Shown here: piece by piece, positions 5,583 through 6,613 of the stretch
Layout: the number at the start of each line of letters is the position of its first letter
Numbering within the stretch: position 1 is the stretch's first letter
Assembly (NCBI GenBank): GCA_035291645.1
Contig: DATDRQ010000340.1
Location: 1-6,613, forward strand
Origin: DATDRQ01 sp035291645
Lineage (GTDB): Bacteria > Chloroflexota > Anaerolineae > Anaerolineales > UBA4823
Direction of reading: 5' to 3'
DNA: 6,613 nucleotides
Program-made: the position numbers and the translations under genes
Notes under the pieces: generated by a model
What the model was told of the DNA's origin: nothing
Database searches by the model: none
The model's input: the letters and a program-made list of their open reading frames with translations, nothing else

Positions 5583-6149
5583 ATGATAACGAAACAGGAG
5601 CTCGTTTACCGGCAGCTGGTTACCCTGCCCGATGGAGCCAGGGTGCTCTTACGACCTCTCAATCCGGACGATCGCCAGGCCTTGATCGACCTGTTCGAAC
5701 CGGTTTCGATGGAAGATCTGCGCTACATGCGCCATAACGTCACCGATGCGGAAGTGGTCGGTAAATGGGTGGACGACCTGGATTTCGACCAGGTCTTGCC
5801 GCTGGTGGCGATCATCGGCGACCGGATCGTTGGCAACGCCACCCTGCACTTCAACAAGGGGCCTGCCCGCCACCAAGCCGAAGTGCGCATCTTCCTCGCC
5901 AAGGAGATCCGCCGCCGCGGCGTCGGTTCCCGCATGATCCAGGCGCTGATTGAACTCGCCAAGCGCAGGAACATCTACCTGGTGGAAGCGCGCATCATCA
6001 ATGACCAGGCCAGCGTGATCAAGGCTTTCCAGAAGTTGGGCTTCGAACTAAAAGTGGTTCTGGACGATTATTTCATCCTGCCGGACGGCGAAATGCGCGA
6101 TGTAGCCCACCTGATCCTGCGGCTGCGCGACCTCGGCGGGGATTTCTAG
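5583..6149 (+). CDS. GNAT family N-acetyltransferase, similar to the Pat/PatZ protein-acetyltransferase domain
   Basis: GNAT enzymes transfer an acyl group from acyl-CoA to an amine. In this 188-residue protein the N-terminal LPDGARVLLRPLNPDD (15-30) followed by LFEPVSMEDLRYMR (37-50) is the pattern seen at the start of GNAT domains of the bacterial protein lysine acetyltransferases Pat and PatZ. A central strand VAIIGDRIVGNATLHF (75-90) leads to the acetyl-CoA site, VRIFLAKEIRRRGVGSRM (101-118), with the R-x-x-G-x-G loop at R110-G113-G115. The C-terminal INDQASVIKAFQKLGF (139-154) is the typical motif B. No cyclic-nucleotide domain or acyl-CoA synthetase-like domain is attached, unlike in Mycobacterium Pat or enterobacterial PatZ. 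The target is unknown; a metabolic enzyme is possible, but a small-molecule amine cannot be excluded. The methyltransferase gene starts 19 bases downstream. Confidence 0.88.
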   Translation: MITKQELVYRQLVTLPDGARVLLRPLNPDDRQALIDLFEPVSMEDLRYMRHNVTDAEVVGKWVDDLDFDQVLPLVAIIGDRIVGNATLHFNKGPARHQAEVRIFLAKEIRRRGVGSRMIQALIELAKRRNIYLVEARIINDQASVIKAFQKLGFELKVVLDDYFILPDGEMRDVAHLILRLRDLGGDF

Positions 6150-6168
6150 CCTTAGCTGGACCAGCCCG

Positions 6169-6613
6169 TTGATTGAGGGCAAGAAGAACTCCCATCCTGA
6201 AGCAAATCGCTGGGATGCCCGCTACCAGGCTGAGCTGGAGGCCTGGCTGGCGCGCTCCCCCCGCCAGCTGCTGCTGGACTACTCCAGCCTGCTGCCAGAA
6301 TCCGGTCTGGCACTGGACGCCGCCGCCGGAGTGGGTCACAACAGCCTGTACCTGGCCCGCCGCGGCCTGCGGGTCATCTCCCTGGATATCTCCAGGGTCG
6401 CCTTGCGGGCAGCCGCTCAGGCCGCTCGCCAGCAAAATCTGCCCGTCTACCCTGCTGTTTATGATCTGGCCCGTGCCTGGTTTCCCCCCGGACGGTTCGA
6501 TGTCATCCTGAACTTCCACTTCCTCGAGCGGCAGACGTTTTCGGCCTACCGCCAGGCCCTCAAACCTGGTGGATTACTATTTATCGAGACTTTTGTCAGA
6601 ACCGAACCGGAGA
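6169..6613 (+). CDS. Class I SAM-dependent methyltransferase, partial (3' end beyond the window)
   Basis: This frame is open to the window end and gives 148 residues from a TTG at 6169. No ATG or GTG is available before the conserved region, and the frame is closed upstream by a TGA at 6112-6114, so TTG is the likely start; the ribosome binding site is weak (GGA at 6158-6160). The N-terminal NRWDARYQ (13-20) matches the W-D-x-R-Y opening of TehB-like and UbiE-like methyltransferases. SAM-binding motif I is LDAAAGVGHNSLYLA (49-63), with D73 in VISLDIS as the expected ribose-binding acid at the end of strand 2. FDVILNFHFLER and then LKPGGLLFIETF form strands 4 and 5. The substrate cannot be told. 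It is 19 bases after the acetyltransferase stop codon and probably co-transcribed with it. Confidence 0.85.
   Translation, partial: MIEGKKNSHPEANRWDARYQAELEAWLARSPRQLLLDYSSLLPESGLALDAAAGVGHNSLYLARRGLRVISLDISRVALRAAAQAARQQNLPVYPAVYDLARAWFPPGRFDVILNFHFLERQTFSAYRQALKPGGLLFIETFVRTEPE

Noticed and set aside
6173..6511. Open frame of 112 codons on the + strand over the methyltransferase
   Set aside because: It is out of frame with clear SAM-methyltransferase motifs and gives a peptide dominated by Pro, Trp, Cys and Arg with no family pattern.
1..6613. CRISPR array, insertion sequence, tRNA or phage genes
   Set aside because: No regularly spaced repeats, transposase, tRNA-like fold or phage protein was seen on either strand.

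Overview
The window is GC-rich bacterial DNA with genes packed head to tail, all on the + strand, preceded by an AT-richer leader of about 270 bases. No marker gene is present. The gene style (a solitary PanB, a membrane-anchored molybdopterin protein with an internal twin-arginine motif, a dehydrogenase fused to CBS domains) recalls Chloroflexota of the Anaerolineae type, but this is only an impression.

Layout: bases 1-268 hold a probable promoter and operator-like palindromes but no gene that can be defended. From about 272 to 5458 four genes form a likely operon with gaps of 18-32 bases: (1) a PanB-type ketopantoate hydroxymethyltransferase; (2) a 422-residue soluble protein I do not recognise; (3) a 369-residue protein with four cytochrome b-like membrane helices, an internal Tat motif and a sulfite-oxidase-fold molybdopterin domain; (4) a Glu/Leu/Phe/Val dehydrogenase fused at its C-terminus to a CBS-domain pair. 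After a 124-base gap come a GNAT acetyltransferase (5583-6149) and, 19 bases later, the N-terminal part of a class I SAM-dependent methyltransferase cut by the window end.

How the genes may work together: the dehydrogenase has the catalytic Lys and Asp of its superfamily but lacks the Lys and Ser that hold the side-chain carboxylate in glutamate dehydrogenase; both positions look like the leucine/valine dehydrogenase type. Such an enzyme could interconvert valine and 2-oxoisovalerate, which is the PanB substrate, so the operon could join branched-chain amino acid turnover to ketopantoate (CoA precursor) synthesis or to a related aldol reaction. The CBS pair suggests control by an adenine nucleotide. 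The unrecognised protein directly after panB is the best candidate for an undescribed step. The membrane molybdoprotein has no evident link to this chemistry and may simply be co-transcribed. The most notable points are the dehydrogenase-CBS fusion with altered substrate pocket, the unknown protein beside panB, and the dual Sec/Tat architecture of the molybdoprotein.
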